Positions 42,021 to 52,600 of a stretch of DNA of 64,000 nt are shown here, piece by piece (positions within the stretch are counted from its first letter, which is position 1; each line of letters opens with the position of its first letter). Location: assembly GCA_965218765.1 (NCBI GenBank), contig CBDCLU010000002.1:1612001-1676000 (forward strand), given 5' to 3'. Below the pieces are notes generated by a model. It was not told the DNA's origin, ran no database searches, and saw only the letters and a list, made by a program, of their open reading frames with translations. The DNA comes from JBBPYC01 sp965218765. GTDB lineage: Bacteria; Pseudomonadota; Gammaproteobacteria; Burkholderiales; Burkholderiaceae_C. The position numbers and the translations under genes are program-made.

Positions 42021-43157
42021 ATGAACACGACGGCAAGTTTAACGAGCAGGGGGCCATCGCACGTCGGTCCGGCATCGGCTTGTCCGCACTGGCTGCAGCC
42101 TGCGTTTCAGCAAGCTGCAGATAGCTGGCTGCCGTTCGACCGATTCATGGAGCTTGCGCTCTACACGCCCGGCCACGGCTATTACGCAAGCGGCACGCGC
42201 CAGTTCGGCCGCATGCCCGCATCGGGCAGCGACTTCGTCACCGCGCCGGAGCTGACGCCGCTGTTCGGTCAGGCACTGGCTGCGCAGCTCGCGCAGGCGC
42301 TCGAAGAAACCGGCACCGACGAGGTCTGGGAATTCGGCGCGGGCTCGGGTGCCCTGGCAAGCCAGCTGCTCGATGCATTGGGGGACCGCGTGCGGCGCTA
42401 CGCAATCGTCGATCTGTCCGCGGCCTTGCGGGCGCGCCAGCAATGCACGTTGCAACGGCATGCGGGCAGAGTCCACTGGCTCGATACGCTGCCGGAACGT
42501 TTCAGTGGTGTCGTGGTCGGCAACGAGGTGCTCGATGCGATGCCGGTCAAGGTGCTGGCGCGCCAGAGCGGCGTCTGGCACGAGCGCGGCGTCACGGTCG
42601 ATGACGCCGGCAACCTCAGGTTTGCCGACCGCGCCACGGCGCTGCGCCCGCCGCTGGCTATCGATCCGGCCGCCGGCGACTACCTGACCGAGATCCACCC
42701 GCAGGCTGAAGGCTTCATCCGCACGCTGGCCGCCCAGCTCGAGCGCGGCGCCGCGTTCTTCATCGACTACGGTTTTCCCGAACGCGAGTACTACCACGCG
42801 CAGCGCCACATGGGCACCGTGATGTGCCATCAGGCCCACCGCGCGGATGCCGATCCGCTGGCCGACGTGGGCGCCAAGGACATCACCGCGCACGTCGATT
42901 TCTCCAGCATCGCGCTGGCCGGCCAGGATGCGGGGCTGCAGGTGCTCGGCTACACGAGCCAGGCGCGCTTTCTGATCAATTGCGGTTTGCTATCGTTACA
43001 AGAGCGGCAGGTGAAGGCAACACCTGCGCCCGTGGCCCATTTGGTGCTTGAACACGAGATGGGCGAGCTGTTTAAGGTGGTCGGCTTCGCGGCTGGCGGC
43101 AGCGCGCCGTTCGATGCGCTCGGCTTCGCGCAGGGCGACCGCAGCCATACGCTATGA
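42021..43157 (+). CDS. SAM-dependent methyltransferase, MidA/NDUFAF7 (DUF185) family
   Basis: 378 aa. Family motifs are LPFDRFMELALYTPGHGYYA, SGSDFVTAPELTPLFG, VWEFGAGSGALA (SAM binding), VVVGNEVLDAMPVK, LTEIHPQAEGFI and FFIDYGFPEREYYH. In mitochondria the relative NDUFAF7 methylates a complex I subunit; the bacterial substrate is unknown. The ATG at 42021 is given. It is divergent from the SDR gene with 23 bases between starts. A short TATCGTTACAAGAGC patch (near 42990) is AT-richer than its surroundings. Confidence 0.88.
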   Translation: MNTTASLTSRGPSHVGPASACPHWLQPAFQQAADSWLPFDRFMELALYTPGHGYYASGTRQFGRMPASGSDFVTAPELTPLFGQALAAQLAQALEETGTDEVWEFGAGSGALASQLLDALGDRVRRYAIVDLSAALRARQQCTLQRHAGRVHWLDTLPERFSGVVVGNEVLDAMPVKVLARQSGVWHERGVTVDDAGNLRFADRATALRPPLAIDPAAGDYLTEIHPQAEGFIRTLAAQLERGAAFFIDYGFPEREYYHAQRHMGTVMCHQAHRADADPLADVGAKDITAHVDFSSIALAGQDAGLQVLGYTSQARFLINCGLLSLQERQVKATPAPVAHLVLEHEMGELFKVVGFAAGGSAPFDALGFAQGDRSHTL

Positions 43158-43188
43158 CCATCCGCCGAGCCCTTGCGCGAGACCGCCC

Positions 43189-43386
43189 ATGCTGCGCTGG
43201 ATGATCGTCGTGTTCCTCGCGCTGGTGCTGATCAACTGGATCGCACCGGCCCTCGCCAAGCTCGGCTTGAAGCGCCTGCCGGGCGACGTGGAGTTTCGCT
43301 TCCGCGGCAGGGTCTGGTCGTTTCCGTTCGGCTCGACCGTGCTGATCACGTTGCTCGCCTCGCTGATCGCACATCTGCTGCTGTGA
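43189..43386 (+). CDS. DUF2905 membrane protein
   Basis: 65 aa with two membrane helices (MIVVFLALVLINWIAPALAK and STVLITLLASLIAHLLL). The linking GLKRLPGDVEFRFRGRVWSFPF is the DUF2905 signature. The function is unknown. It starts 31 bases after the methyltransferase stop. Confidence 0.85.
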   Translation: MLRWMIVVFLALVLINWIAPALAKLGLKRLPGDVEFRFRGRVWSFPFGSTVLITLLASLIAHLLL

Positions 43387-43561
43387 CCCCGAGCGGCGCG
43401 GTCGTGGCCCGGGCTGCGCTTTACCTTACTTTGCGGTGGACAGCCACAAGGCGCCATGATCGGCGCGTAGTCTGCACGGGACGGTGCCCGCCGGGGTTGC
43501 CGTCCACTCCTTCACGCCGCCGGTCGAACCGAAACCGGCCGGCGCCGGTCACACTCGATCC

Positions 43562-45082
43562 ATGACGCGAATCGTTGCCTCACTTCTTGCCGCCGGACGC
43601 GCGGGCCACGCCCGGCGGCACCAGCACGGGCGCACCGGCCGCGTGCTGCTGGTGGTCGTGCTGCTGGCGGCCGCGGCGCTGGCGGTGTTCTGGTGGCGCG
43701 GCGGCTGGCCGGCCGGAATCGGCCCCGGCGGCCGGCTTGCAGCGGCATCCTCGGCAGCAGCTGCAGCCGAGCCGGCCAGTGCAGCCGGCTCGGCCCCGAC
43801 CCGCGCCGGTGGCGGCCGGCCCGGCGGCAGTCGTGGCGGCTACAACGCGGACCGGCCGCAGCCGGTGTCGGTCGCCGTCGTGCGTCGCCAGGACCTGCGC
43901 GAAGTGGTCGCCGCGATCGGCACCGTCACCGCGTTCAACACGGTCACGGTGCGCAGCCGCGTCGATGGCGAACTCAAGAGCATCCAGTTCAAGGAAGGCC
44001 AGCAGGTCAAGGCCGGCCAGTTGCTCGCCGAGATCGATCCGCGCGCGCTGCAGGCCACGCTCGCACAGGCGCAGGGCCAGTTGGCAAAGGATCAGGCGCA
44101 GCTGCGCAACGCACAGGTCGATCTGAAGCGCTACAAGGATCTGCTGGCAAAGGATTCGATCGCGCGCCAGCAGGTCGATACGCAGGCCGCGCTGGTCGGC
44201 CAGCTGCAGGGCGGCCTCGCGGTCGATCAGGCCGCGGTGGACAACGCGAAGCTGCAGCTGTCCTACACGAAAGTCACCGCGCCGATCGGCGGGCGACTCG
44301 GCCTGCGGCAGGTGGACGTCGGCAACGTGCTGCGCACGGGCGATGCGAACGGCATCGTCTCGATCACGCAGACGCGGCCCATCAGCGTGACGTTCGCGGT
44401 GCCGGAATCCAAGCTCGCGCAGATCAACGCCAAGCTGCGCGCGGCGGCTGCGGCCGGCAGCGCCGATGCGAAGCAGGCCGCGGCGCTGCCGGTCGAACTC
44501 TGGGACCGCGAGCAGCGCACCAAGCTCGCAGTCGGCGCCGTCAGCGCGATCGACAACGCGGTCGATGCGGCCACCGGCACGATCAAGGTGAAGGCCCGCT
44601 TCGACAACGACGACGACGCGCTGTTTCCGAACCAGTTCGTGAACATCCGCCTGACGATCGACGTGCTCGACAACGCGCTCGCGGTGCCGACCAACGCGGT
44701 GCAGCGCGGCTCGGTCGGCACCTATGTGTACCGCGTGCAGGACATCGACCATACGGTGTCGGTGCGCAAGGTCGAACTCGGCGTGGTGGACGGCGACTGG
44801 GTCGGTGTAAGGGGCGAACTGGCCGCCGGCGACAAGGTCGTGACGGACGGCGCGGACCGGCTGCGCGAAGGCGCCAAGGTCGATCCGATCATGCCTGGCG
44901 GCGGCGGCGCTTCGACCAACGTGGCCGCGGCCGGCGCGACCGACGGCCGCCCCGCCTGGATGGACCGGCTGCCGCCCGAGCAGGTCGAGAAGATCAAGGC
45001 GATGAGCCCGGACGAGCGGCGTGCGTATATGCGCAAGCTGCGCGAGCAGCGCGGCGGTGGCTCCAGCGGCGGCGGCAACTGA
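43562..45082 (+). CDS. mdtA: RND efflux membrane-fusion protein (MdtA type)
   Basis: 506 aa periplasmic adaptor. A single N-terminal anchor (VLLVVVLLAAAALAVFWW) is followed by a Gly/Ala-rich linker and the HlyD-type core: AAIGTVTAFNTVTVRSRVDG, VKAGQLLAEIDPRALQATL, a coiled coil from about 165 to 240, and TKVTAPIGGRLGLRQVDVG. The C-terminal tail ends in a Gly/Ser-rich stretch after SPDERRAYMRKLREQ. It bridges the inner-membrane pump to the outer-membrane channel. mdtB follows after 47 bases. The ATG at 43562 keeps the anchor; an earlier in-frame start adds no family sequence. Confidence 0.9.
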   Translation: MTRIVASLLAAGRAGHARRHQHGRTGRVLLVVVLLAAAALAVFWWRGGWPAGIGPGGRLAAASSAAAAAEPASAAGSAPTRAGGGRPGGSRGGYNADRPQPVSVAVVRRQDLREVVAAIGTVTAFNTVTVRSRVDGELKSIQFKEGQQVKAGQLLAEIDPRALQATLAQAQGQLAKDQAQLRNAQVDLKRYKDLLAKDSIARQQVDTQAALVGQLQGGLAVDQAAVDNAKLQLSYTKVTAPIGGRLGLRQVDVGNVLRTGDANGIVSITQTRPISVTFAVPESKLAQINAKLRAAAAAGSADAKQAAALPVELWDREQRTKLAVGAVSAIDNAVDAATGTIKVKARFDNDDDALFPNQFVNIRLTIDVLDNALAVPTNAVQRGSVGTYVYRVQDIDHTVSVRKVELGVVDGDWVGVRGELAAGDKVVTDGADRLREGAKVDPIMPGGGGASTNVAAAGATDGRPAWMDRLPPEQVEKIKAMSPDERRAYMRKLREQRGGGSSGGGN

Positions 45083-45129
45083 CCGCTGCCCACACACCCC
45101 CGTATCTCGCCGCATCCGCGCAACGCCCG

Positions 45130-48100
45130 ATGAACCTGTCGCGCCCGTTCATCCTGCGGCCGGTCGCGACCTCGCTGCTGATGGTCGCGATCCTGATCGC
45201 GGGCGCGCTTGCGTACCGGCTGCTGCCGGTCTCCGCGCTGCCCGAAGTCGACTACCCGACGATCCAGATCACGACGCTCTATCCGGGCGCAAGCCCCTCG
45301 GTCGTCACGTCGGCCGTCACGGCGCCGCTCGAGCGCCAGTTCGGCCAGATGCCGGGGCTGAACCAGATGGCCTCCACCAGTTCGGGGGGCGCCTCCGTGA
45401 TCACGTTGCGCTTCTCGCTCGACGTGAGCCTGGACGTGGCCGAGCAGGAAGTGCAGGCCGCGATCAACGCAGGCGGCAACCTGCTGCCCAGCGACCTGCC
45501 GATGCCGCCGATCTACCGCAAGGTGAACCCGGCCGATGCGCCGGTCATGACGCTCGCGATCACCTCGCCTTCGCTGCCGGTGATCCGCGTGCACGACCTG
45601 GTCGAGACGCGGCTCGCGCAGCGCATTTCGCAGGTGCCGGGCGTCGGGCTGGTCGGCATTGCGGGCGGGCGTCGGCCCGCGGTGCGCGTGCAGGCCGACA
45701 CCGCCGCGCTGGCTGCGGCCGGTCTGTCGCTGGAGGACATTCGCACGTCGATCGGCGCGGCCAACGTGAACCAGGCCAAGGGCAGCTTCGACGGACCGAA
45801 CCGCGCCTCGACCATCGATGCGAACGACCAGTTGCGCTCGCCCGAGGAGTACGGCCAGCTGATACTCGCCTACAAGGCCGGTGCACCGATCCGGTTGAAG
45901 GACGTTGCGCGCATCGTCGATGACGCGGAGAACACGCGGTTGGCAGCCTGGGCCAACGGCCGCGCCGGCGTGATCCTGAACATCCAGCGCCAGCCCGGTG
46001 CGAACGTGATCGAGACCGTGGACCGCATCAATGCGCTGCTGCCGCAGCTCAAAAGCAGCCTGCCCGCCTCGCTCGACGTGCAGGTGCTGACCGATCGCAC
46101 GGTGACGATCCGCGCGTCGGTGCACGACGTGCAGATCGAGCTGCTGCTCGCGATTTTTCTGGTCGTTGCGGTGATCTTCGTGTTTCTGCGCAGCGCCACC
46201 GCGACGCTGATCCCGAGCTTCGCGGTGCCGCTGTCGTTGATCGGCACGTTCGGCGTGATGTACCTCGCGGGGTTTTCGATCAACAACCTGACGTTGATGG
46301 CATTGACCATTGCGACCGGCTTCGTGGTGGACGATGCGATCGTGGTGGTGGAGAACATCGCGCGCTATGTGGAAGACGGCGAGCCGCCGTTGCAGGCCGC
46401 ATTGAAAGGCGCCGAGCAGATCGGCTTCACGATCATCTCGCTCACGGTGTCCTTGATCGCGGTGCTGATCCCGCTCCTGTTCATGGGCGACGTGGTGGGG
46501 CGGCTGTTCCATGAATTCGCGATCACGCTGGCCGTCGCCATCCTGATCTCGGCCGTCGTATCGCTGACCTTGACGCCGATGCTGTCGGCGCGGCTGCTCA
46601 AGCACACGCGCGAAGACCAGCATGGCCGGCTCTATCGCGCGACCGGCCGTTTCTTCGATCGCACGATCCATCACTACGAACGCGCGCTGCTCTGGGTGCT
46701 CGCGCATCGCACGACGACGATGGTCGTGTTCCTGCTGACTTTGGCGCTGTCGGCGCTGCTCTACGTCGTCACGCCGAAAGGCTTCTTCCCGGTGCAGGAC
46801 ACAGGCATCGTGCAGGCGATCACCGATGCGCCGCAGTCGGCCTCGTTCGAGGCGGTCTCGACGCAGCAGCAGGCGCTCGCGGCCGAGCTGCTGAAGGACC
46901 CGGACGTGCAGAGCCTGTCGTCGTTCATCGGCGTGGACGGCACGAACCTCACGCTCAACAGCGGGCGCATGCTGATCAACCTGAAGCCCAAAGCGGACCG
47001 CGGGCCGCTGGCCGATACGCTTGCGCGGCTTGCAGACCGTGCGCGCGGCGTGCAGGGCATGCGGCTGTACCTCCAGCCGGTGCAGGACCTCACGATCGAA
47101 GACCGCGTGTCGCGCACGCAATACCAGTTCATGCTGTCCTCGCCCGATGGCGATGCGTTGGCGCAGGCATCCGCGCGCTTGGTCGAGCGCCTGCGCGATT
47201 CACCGCTGCTGGCCAACGTCGCGAGCGACCTGCAGGACCAGGGCCTGCAGGCGTTCGTGGACATCGACCGCGCGGCGGCCGGCCGACTTGGCGTCACGGT
47301 CGCGCAGATCGACAACGCGCTCTACAACGCGTTCGGCCAGCGGCTCGTATCCACCATCTTCACGCAGAGCAACCAGTACCGCGTGGTGCTCGAAGTGCCG
47401 CCGCGCGAGCGGCTCGGGCCCGATGCGCTTGCGCGGCTTTATGTGCCCAGCGCAGTCGGCACGCAGGTGCCGTTGTCGTCCGTTGCGCGCGTGGTCGAGA
47501 AGCCCGCGACGCTCGCCATCCATCACGTTGCGCAGTTCCCGGCCGTCACGATCTCGTTCGATCCGGCGCCGGGCACGTCACTCGGCGCGGCGGTGGATGA
47601 AGTCAAGCAGGCAGAAACCGATGTCGGCTTGCCCGCCAACATCGAGACCAGTTTTCAGGGCGCAGCGCTTGCGTTCCAGGCGTCGCTGTCGAACACCTTG
47701 CTGCTGATCCTGGCGGCCATCGTCACGATGTACATCGTGCTCGGCGTGCTGTATGAGAGCACGATCCATCCGGTCACCATTCTTTCCACGCTGCCGTCGG
47801 CGGGGGTCGGTGCGCTGCTCGCACTGCTCGCAGCCCCGCTCGACCTGGGCATCATCGCGATCATCGGCATCGTGCTCTTGATCGGCATCGTGAAGAAGAA
47901 CGCGATTTTGCTGATCGACTTCGCGCTGGAAGCCGAACGCGAACAAGGGTTGAGCCCGCTGGACGCAATCCACCAGGCCTGCCTGCTGCGCTTTCGGCCA
48001 ATCCTGATGACGACGATGGCGGCTCTCCTGGGCGCATTGCCGCTGATGCTCGGCGGCGGGGTGGGAAGCGAGCTGCGCCACCCGCTCGGCGTCACGATGG

Positions 48101-48270
48101 TCGGCGGGCTGATCGTGAGCCAGTTGCTCACGTTGTTCACGACGCCTGTTATGTATCTGGCCTTTGCTGGGCTTTCTACGCGTTTTCACGACTGGCATGC
48201 GCGGCGCGACGGCAATGATTCAGTCAAGTCTGAGTTAGTCTCCCCTCAATCATCCCGAACTGCAAATTAA
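45130..48270 (+). CDS. mdtB: RND multidrug efflux pump MdtB-type
   Basis: 1,046-aa RND transporter. The first helix is RPVATSLLMVAILIAGALAY, followed by a large periplasmic loop (YPGASPSVVTSAVTAPLERQ). The proton-relay helix carries the acidic pair in ATGFVVDDAIVVVENI. The second half repeats this with PSAGVGALLALLAAPLDLGI and GIVKKNAILLIDFALEAE. It works with MdtC and the MdtA adaptor to export drugs or bile-salt-like compounds. It is tightly behind mdtA; mdtC, normally adjacent, is displaced by 1.3 kb of AT-rich DNA. Confidence 0.93.
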   Translation: MNLSRPFILRPVATSLLMVAILIAGALAYRLLPVSALPEVDYPTIQITTLYPGASPSVVTSAVTAPLERQFGQMPGLNQMASTSSGGASVITLRFSLDVSLDVAEQEVQAAINAGGNLLPSDLPMPPIYRKVNPADAPVMTLAITSPSLPVIRVHDLVETRLAQRISQVPGVGLVGIAGGRRPAVRVQADTAALAAAGLSLEDIRTSIGAANVNQAKGSFDGPNRASTIDANDQLRSPEEYGQLILAYKAGAPIRLKDVARIVDDAENTRLAAWANGRAGVILNIQRQPGANVIETVDRINALLPQLKSSLPASLDVQVLTDRTVTIRASVHDVQIELLLAIFLVVAVIFVFLRSATATLIPSFAVPLSLIGTFGVMYLAGFSINNLTLMALTIATGFVVDDAIVVVENIARYVEDGEPPLQAALKGAEQIGFTIISLTVSLIAVLIPLLFMGDVVGRLFHEFAITLAVAILISAVVSLTLTPMLSARLLKHTREDQHGRLYRATGRFFDRTIHHYERALLWVLAHRTTTMVVFLLTLALSALLYVVTPKGFFPVQDTGIVQAITDAPQSASFEAVSTQQQALAAELLKDPDVQSLSSFIGVDGTNLTLNSGRMLINLKPKADRGPLADTLARLADRARGVQGMRLYLQPVQDLTIEDRVSRTQYQFMLSSPDGDALAQASARLVERLRDSPLLANVASDLQDQGLQAFVDIDRAAAGRLGVTVAQIDNALYNAFGQRLVSTIFTQSNQYRVVLEVPPRERLGPDALARLYVPSAVGTQVPLSSVARVVEKPATLAIHHVAQFPAVTISFDPAPGTSLGAAVDEVKQAETDVGLPANIETSFQGAALAFQASLSNTLLLILAAIVTMYIVLGVLYESTIHPVTILSTLPSAGVGALLALLAAPLDLGIIAIIGIVLLIGIVKKNAILLIDFALEAEREQGLSPLDAIHQACLLRFRPILMTTMAALLGALPLMLGGGVGSELRHPLGVTMVGGLIVSQLLTLFTTPVMYLAFAGLSTRFHDWHARRDGNDSVKSELVSPQSSRTAN

Positions 48271-48343
48271 GGCTCATTGCGCAGATCGGAGATTGATAAA
48301 TCAAATCGTAATTTCATTATGTTTTATGGGACTAATTCGGATC

Positions 48344-48760
48344 ATGAAAAAACTTATAAAGCTACTGTCTTATTTTTCAATTTGCATTATCAGCATATCT
48401 ACTCTTTTTTATTCCAGTCTTGCTTTTGCAATGTCAGACTTAGAGATGGAAATTAAGTTACGAGCGATCGCTACAGAAATTTCGAAACGTTTGCCGACGG
48501 GATCGCCACAATCTATGGTTGTTAGCGTGACTGCAGGTCCTGGTAGAAAATTCTTATATAATTCAGTTCAGGCTGTACCGGCCCAAGAATGGACCGCAGA
48601 AATGAGAGCTCACAGCAAACGCATCGCGATGAACGATTACTGTACTAATCCGGGAATGCGTGAATTTAGGGACTGGAGAGTAACCGTGAGCTGGAATTTT
48701 AGTGACATGGATGGTCGATTCGTAACGACTAACACCGTAAGTCCAACGATGTGTCATTGA
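48344..48760 (+). CDS. Small exported protein of the AT-rich island
   Basis: 138 aa. The signal peptide MKKLIKLLSYFSICIISIST is followed by SLAFAMSD, a likely cleavage site. The mature part has about 110 residues with a C-terminal pair of cysteines (YCTN and TMCH), possibly a disulfide. No family was recognised. The ATG at 48344 is chosen because it opens the signal peptide; ATG 48326 and TTG 48293 are alternatives. Codon use and AT content differ from neighbours, suggesting transfer. Confidence 0.65.
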   Translation: MKKLIKLLSYFSICIISISTLFYSSLAFAMSDLEMEIKLRAIATEISKRLPTGSPQSMVVSVTAGPGRKFLYNSVQAVPAQEWTAEMRAHSKRIAMNDYCTNPGMREFRDWRVTVSWNFSDMDGRFVTTNTVSPTMCH

Positions 48761-48885
48761 ATATAATTTGCATTTACCTTGTAAAAGCATGGCTCATCGA
48801 GCACTAAACTATTTAGACTTTGGATGCATATTTAATTGTGAATAGAACAGATCTCTAAAGACTTTGGCCATCAAGAGGTGCAGTA

Positions 48886-49584
48886 ATCAAATCGCAAATA
48901 CAAAGGCAACGTCTTATAGAAAGCCTCCAACATGATCTTGGTCTTCTTCAAAATGAAAAAATTCCATTCGATGATATAGATCTTGACTTTTGGCGAGGTT
49001 ACACACAACATCGAGTTCATCGGCATTTATACCAATTGGAACAAGAGATTCACGCTCTTAGTGAAGAATTCCGAGAGGGAAGAGTCGCGCCGTTGCGATG
49101 TGCGTATTCCGAAGACCAGGGGGCCTATATCAGCCTCATTACCGGTTTAGTGGGAAATATTGAGGTAGATAGGAAATATATTAAGAAAAAATCTTATTCG
49201 AATGAATGGATGATCATTACCGACCCATATTTTCTTCAGTGGGAAGGTCCAAACAAAGCATTTGCCACAGAAAAATCATACACAGAATTCATTGTGGATT
49301 TCATCCCACGAGAACTGAAGAAACTTGAATTATTTATTCTTCCAGGTCCGAATAAGCGAATTTTTAAAAAATTCAACGATCGAATCCGATCGCGGGGAAC
49401 GCGAGTAGATTACCGAGAGACTACTGAGATCCACGACCGGACAATCATTCGAGATAATTACACCGCTACTCTCATGGGCACCTCCTTTGGCGGATACAGC
49501 AATAAGCTATCGTTTGTTTTGGACATTCCGAAAAAAGATCTTGAGGCGTTTATGGGCGAGTTGGATCGCATCAGAAATGTTTAA
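48886..49584 (+). CDS. Unrecognised protein of the AT-rich island, start codon probably lost or ATC
   Basis: The frame is open from 48859 to the stop at 49584 and reads like protein throughout (KSQIQRQRLIESLQHDLGLL near the start, then FDDIDLDFWRGYTQHRVHRH). No ATG, GTG or TTG occurs in frame before the TTG at 49036. A good Shine-Dalgarno sequence, GAGGTG (48875-48880), stands five bases before ATC at 48886, so ATG-to-ATC change or ATC initiation is inferred. From 48886 the product is 232 aa; from 49036 it is 182 aa (EQEIHALSEEFREGRVAPLR). No cysteine-rich motif, helix bundle or known domain was recognised. The function is unknown. Confidence 0.55.
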   Translation: MKSQIQRQRLIESLQHDLGLLQNEKIPFDDIDLDFWRGYTQHRVHRHLYQLEQEIHALSEEFREGRVAPLRCAYSEDQGAYISLITGLVGNIEVDRKYIKKKSYSNEWMIITDPYFLQWEGPNKAFATEKSYTEFIVDFIPRELKKLELFILPGPNKRIFKKFNDRIRSRGTRVDYRETTEIHDRTIIRDNYTATLMGTSFGGYSNKLSFVLDIPKKDLEAFMGELDRIRNV

Positions 49585-49655
49585 CCGCGCATTGCAGCCG
49601 AGCGCATACGGCGGCGTCTGAATTCAAGCGATGAAGCAGCTCTCGTGAACCTCGT

Positions 49656-52600
49656 ATGCTGCCGCCTGATTCGAGCCGTGTCGAACTACACACGCCACCT
49701 ACGCCTCCTGATCCAGCAAGTACTGCGGATGAGTTTGGCTTGGCCGCAGGCTTTGCCCCTGATCGTGCAGCGGAAACCGCGCAGCAACGTAAGCCAACCC
49801 GGGGCGTGAGCGACCTCTTCATCGTGCGGCCAATCGCGACGGCGTTGCTGACGATCGGCATCGCGCTGGCCGGCGCGATCGCGTTCTTCCTGCTGCCGGT
49901 GGCGCCGCTGCCGCAGGTCGATTTCCCGACGATTTCGGTGTCCGCGTCGCTACCCGGCGCGAGTCCCGAGACGATGGCGTCCACCGTCGCCACGCCGCTG
50001 GAGCGCGCTTTGGGCAGCATCGCGGGCGTCACTGAAATGACGTCCAACTCGTCGTTGGGCAGCAGCCGCGTGACCTTGCAGTTCGACCTGGACCGCGACA
50101 TCAACGGTGCCGCGCGCGACGTGCAGGCCGCGATCAACGCAGCGCGCGCGCTATTGCCCACCGGGATGCCGAGCAACCCGAGCTACCGCAAGGTGAACCC
50201 GGCCGACTCGCCGATCCTGATCCTTGCGCTCACTTCCGACACGCTCACACGTGGGCAGATGTACGACGCCGCGTCCACCGTGCTCGCGCAGCGGCTCGCG
50301 CAGGTGGACGGCATCGGCCAGGTCACGATCAGCGGCAGCGCGCTGCCCGCGGTGCGCATCGAGCTCGATCCGAACCGGCTGTCGGCGCTCGGCATCTCGC
50401 TCGATGAGGTGCGCACCGCGGTGACGGCGACAAATGCGAACCGCCCGAAAGGCACGCTGGCCGATGACCGAAAACAGTGGCAGATCGAAGCGAACGACCA
50501 AGCCCGCACAGCGGCGGACTATGCGCCGCTGATCGTGCGCTATTCGAATGGCAACCCGGTCCATCTGCGCGACGTCGCCACCGTCATCGACTCGGTGCAG
50601 GACGTGCGCAACTACGGCGCGTTCAACGGCAAGCCGGCCGTCGTGCTGACCCTGTACAAGCAGCCGAACGCGAACGTGATCCGGGCCGTCGATGAGGTGC
50701 GCGCGCTGCTGCCGCGGCTGCGCGCGTCGATCCCTGCGGCAATCCGGATGGATGTGGTGATGGACCGCACACCGACGATTCGTGCGTCGCTGCAGGAGGT
50801 CGAACGCGCGCTCGCCATCTCGTTCGGCCTGGTCATCATGGTCGTGTTCCTGTTTCTGCGATCTTTTCGCGCAGCGTTGATCCCAAGCGTGGCGGTGCCG
50901 GTATCGATCGCCGGCACGTTCGGCGTGATGTATCTGGGCAGCTACAGCGTGGACAACCTGTCTCTGATGGCGCTGACCGTCGCGACCGGCTTCGTGGTGG
51001 ACGATGCGATCGTCGTGCTGGAGAACATCTCGCGCCATCTGGAGCGCGGCAAGACCGCGTTGCAGGCAGCGATCGACGGCGCGCGCGAAATCGGTTTCAC
51101 GGTGCTGTCGATCAGCCTGTCGCTGATCGCGGTGTTTCTGCCGATCCTGCTGATGGGTGGCATCGTCGGCCGGCTGTTCCGCGAGTTCGCGGTGGTGTTG
51201 TCGGCGGCGATCCTGGTCTCCATGGTGGTGTCGCTGACCACCACGCCGATGATGTGCGCGCTGCTGCTCAAAGGCCGTCCGCTGAACCACTTGCGCAGCG
51301 CGCCCACGTTCGGCGAACGCTGGAGGAAGCGCCTGCAGCGCGGCTACCGGCGCTCGCTCGGCTGGGCGCTGCGCCACCAGCCGATCACACTGCTGATCCT
51401 GGCCGCGGTGATCGGCTTGAACGGGTTTCTCTACACAAAAATCGACAAGGGCTTCTTCCCCGAGCAGGACACCGGCCGCATGGGTGCGTTCCTGCGCGCC
51501 GACCAGTCCACGTCGTTTCAGGCCATGCAGGCGCGGCTGCAACGCTACATGGGCGTGGTGGAAGCCGACCCGGCCGTGCTCAACGTGATCGGCTTCACCG
51601 GCGGTGGGCGCGGCGCCAACAGCGCGGCCATGTTCATCGCGTTGAAGCCCTTGAAAGACCGCAAGGAATCGATCGACGAAGTGATCGCACGGCTACGCGC
51701 GAAGACCGTAAAGGAGCCCGGCGCACGCATGTTCTTCTCGCCCGCACAGGACATCCGGGTCGGCGGGCGCGGCGGCAGCTCGAACTACCAGTACACGTTG
51801 CAGGCCGACGAGCTGGACGCGCTGCGCATCTGGGAGCCGCAGATCCGGCGTGCGTTCGCCAAACTGCCGCAACTGGTCGACGTGGACAGCGACCAGGAGG
51901 ACCACGGCCTGCAGACCTCGCTCGTGGTCGATCGCGATGCGGCCGCACGGCTCGGCCTGGACATGCGCACGATCGACAGCACGCTCAACAGCGCGTTCGG
52001 CCAGCGCCAGGTCGGCGTGATCTACAACCCGCTCAATCAGTACCGCGTGGTGCTCGGTCTGGCACCGCAGTTTCTGGAAAGCCCGGAGACGTTGAAGCAA
52101 CTAAAGTTCACGTCCAAGACCGGCGCTCAGGTCCCGCTGGCGCAATTCGCGCGGCTCGAACTCACGAACACGTCGCTGTCGGTCAGCCACCAGGGCGGCA
52201 CGCCCGCGTCGACCGTGAGCTTCAACCTGCCGCTCGGCGGATCGCTGTCGCAGGCCACGGAAGCGATCGAGAGCGCGATGAAGGACCTGAACGTGCCGGT
52301 ATCGGTGCGCGGTTCGTTCCAGGGCACCGCCAAGGCTTTCGGCGCGTCCACGCAGAACCAGCCGCTGCTGATCCTGGCCGCGCTCGTCACGATCTATCTG
52401 GTGCTCGGCATCCTGTATGAAAGCCTGATCCATCCGATCACGATCCTGTCCACGCTGCCCTCGGCCGGTGTCGGCGCGCTGCTCGCGCTGATGCTGTGCA
52501 AGACCGAGTTCTCGCTGATCGCGCTGATCGGCGTGATCCTGCTGATCGGCATCGTCAAGAAGAACGCGATCATGATGATCGACTTCGCAATCACGCGGCA

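Larger units (their letters stand above)
48271..49655. mobile_element. AT-rich island inside the mdtABC operon, probably acquired
   Basis: From about 48290 to 49590 the base composition drops sharply (AT-rich runs such as TTATAAAGCTACTG and AAAAATTCAACG) between two GC-rich RND genes that normally touch. It carries two genes of unknown function with poor resemblance to neighbours. No transposase, tRNA or direct repeats were found at its borders, so the mechanism is unknown; the mobile label is inference from composition and position. Confidence 0.55.

Noticed and set aside
43693..45129. Upstream extension of mdtB through mdtA
   Set aside because: The frame is open but in another frame of mdtA; translation is Arg/Ala-rich and the family start is at 45130.
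44722..47121. Minus-strand frame of 799 codons in mdtA/mdtB
   Set aside because: High-GC antisense shadow; the plus strand carries clear RND motifs in this range.
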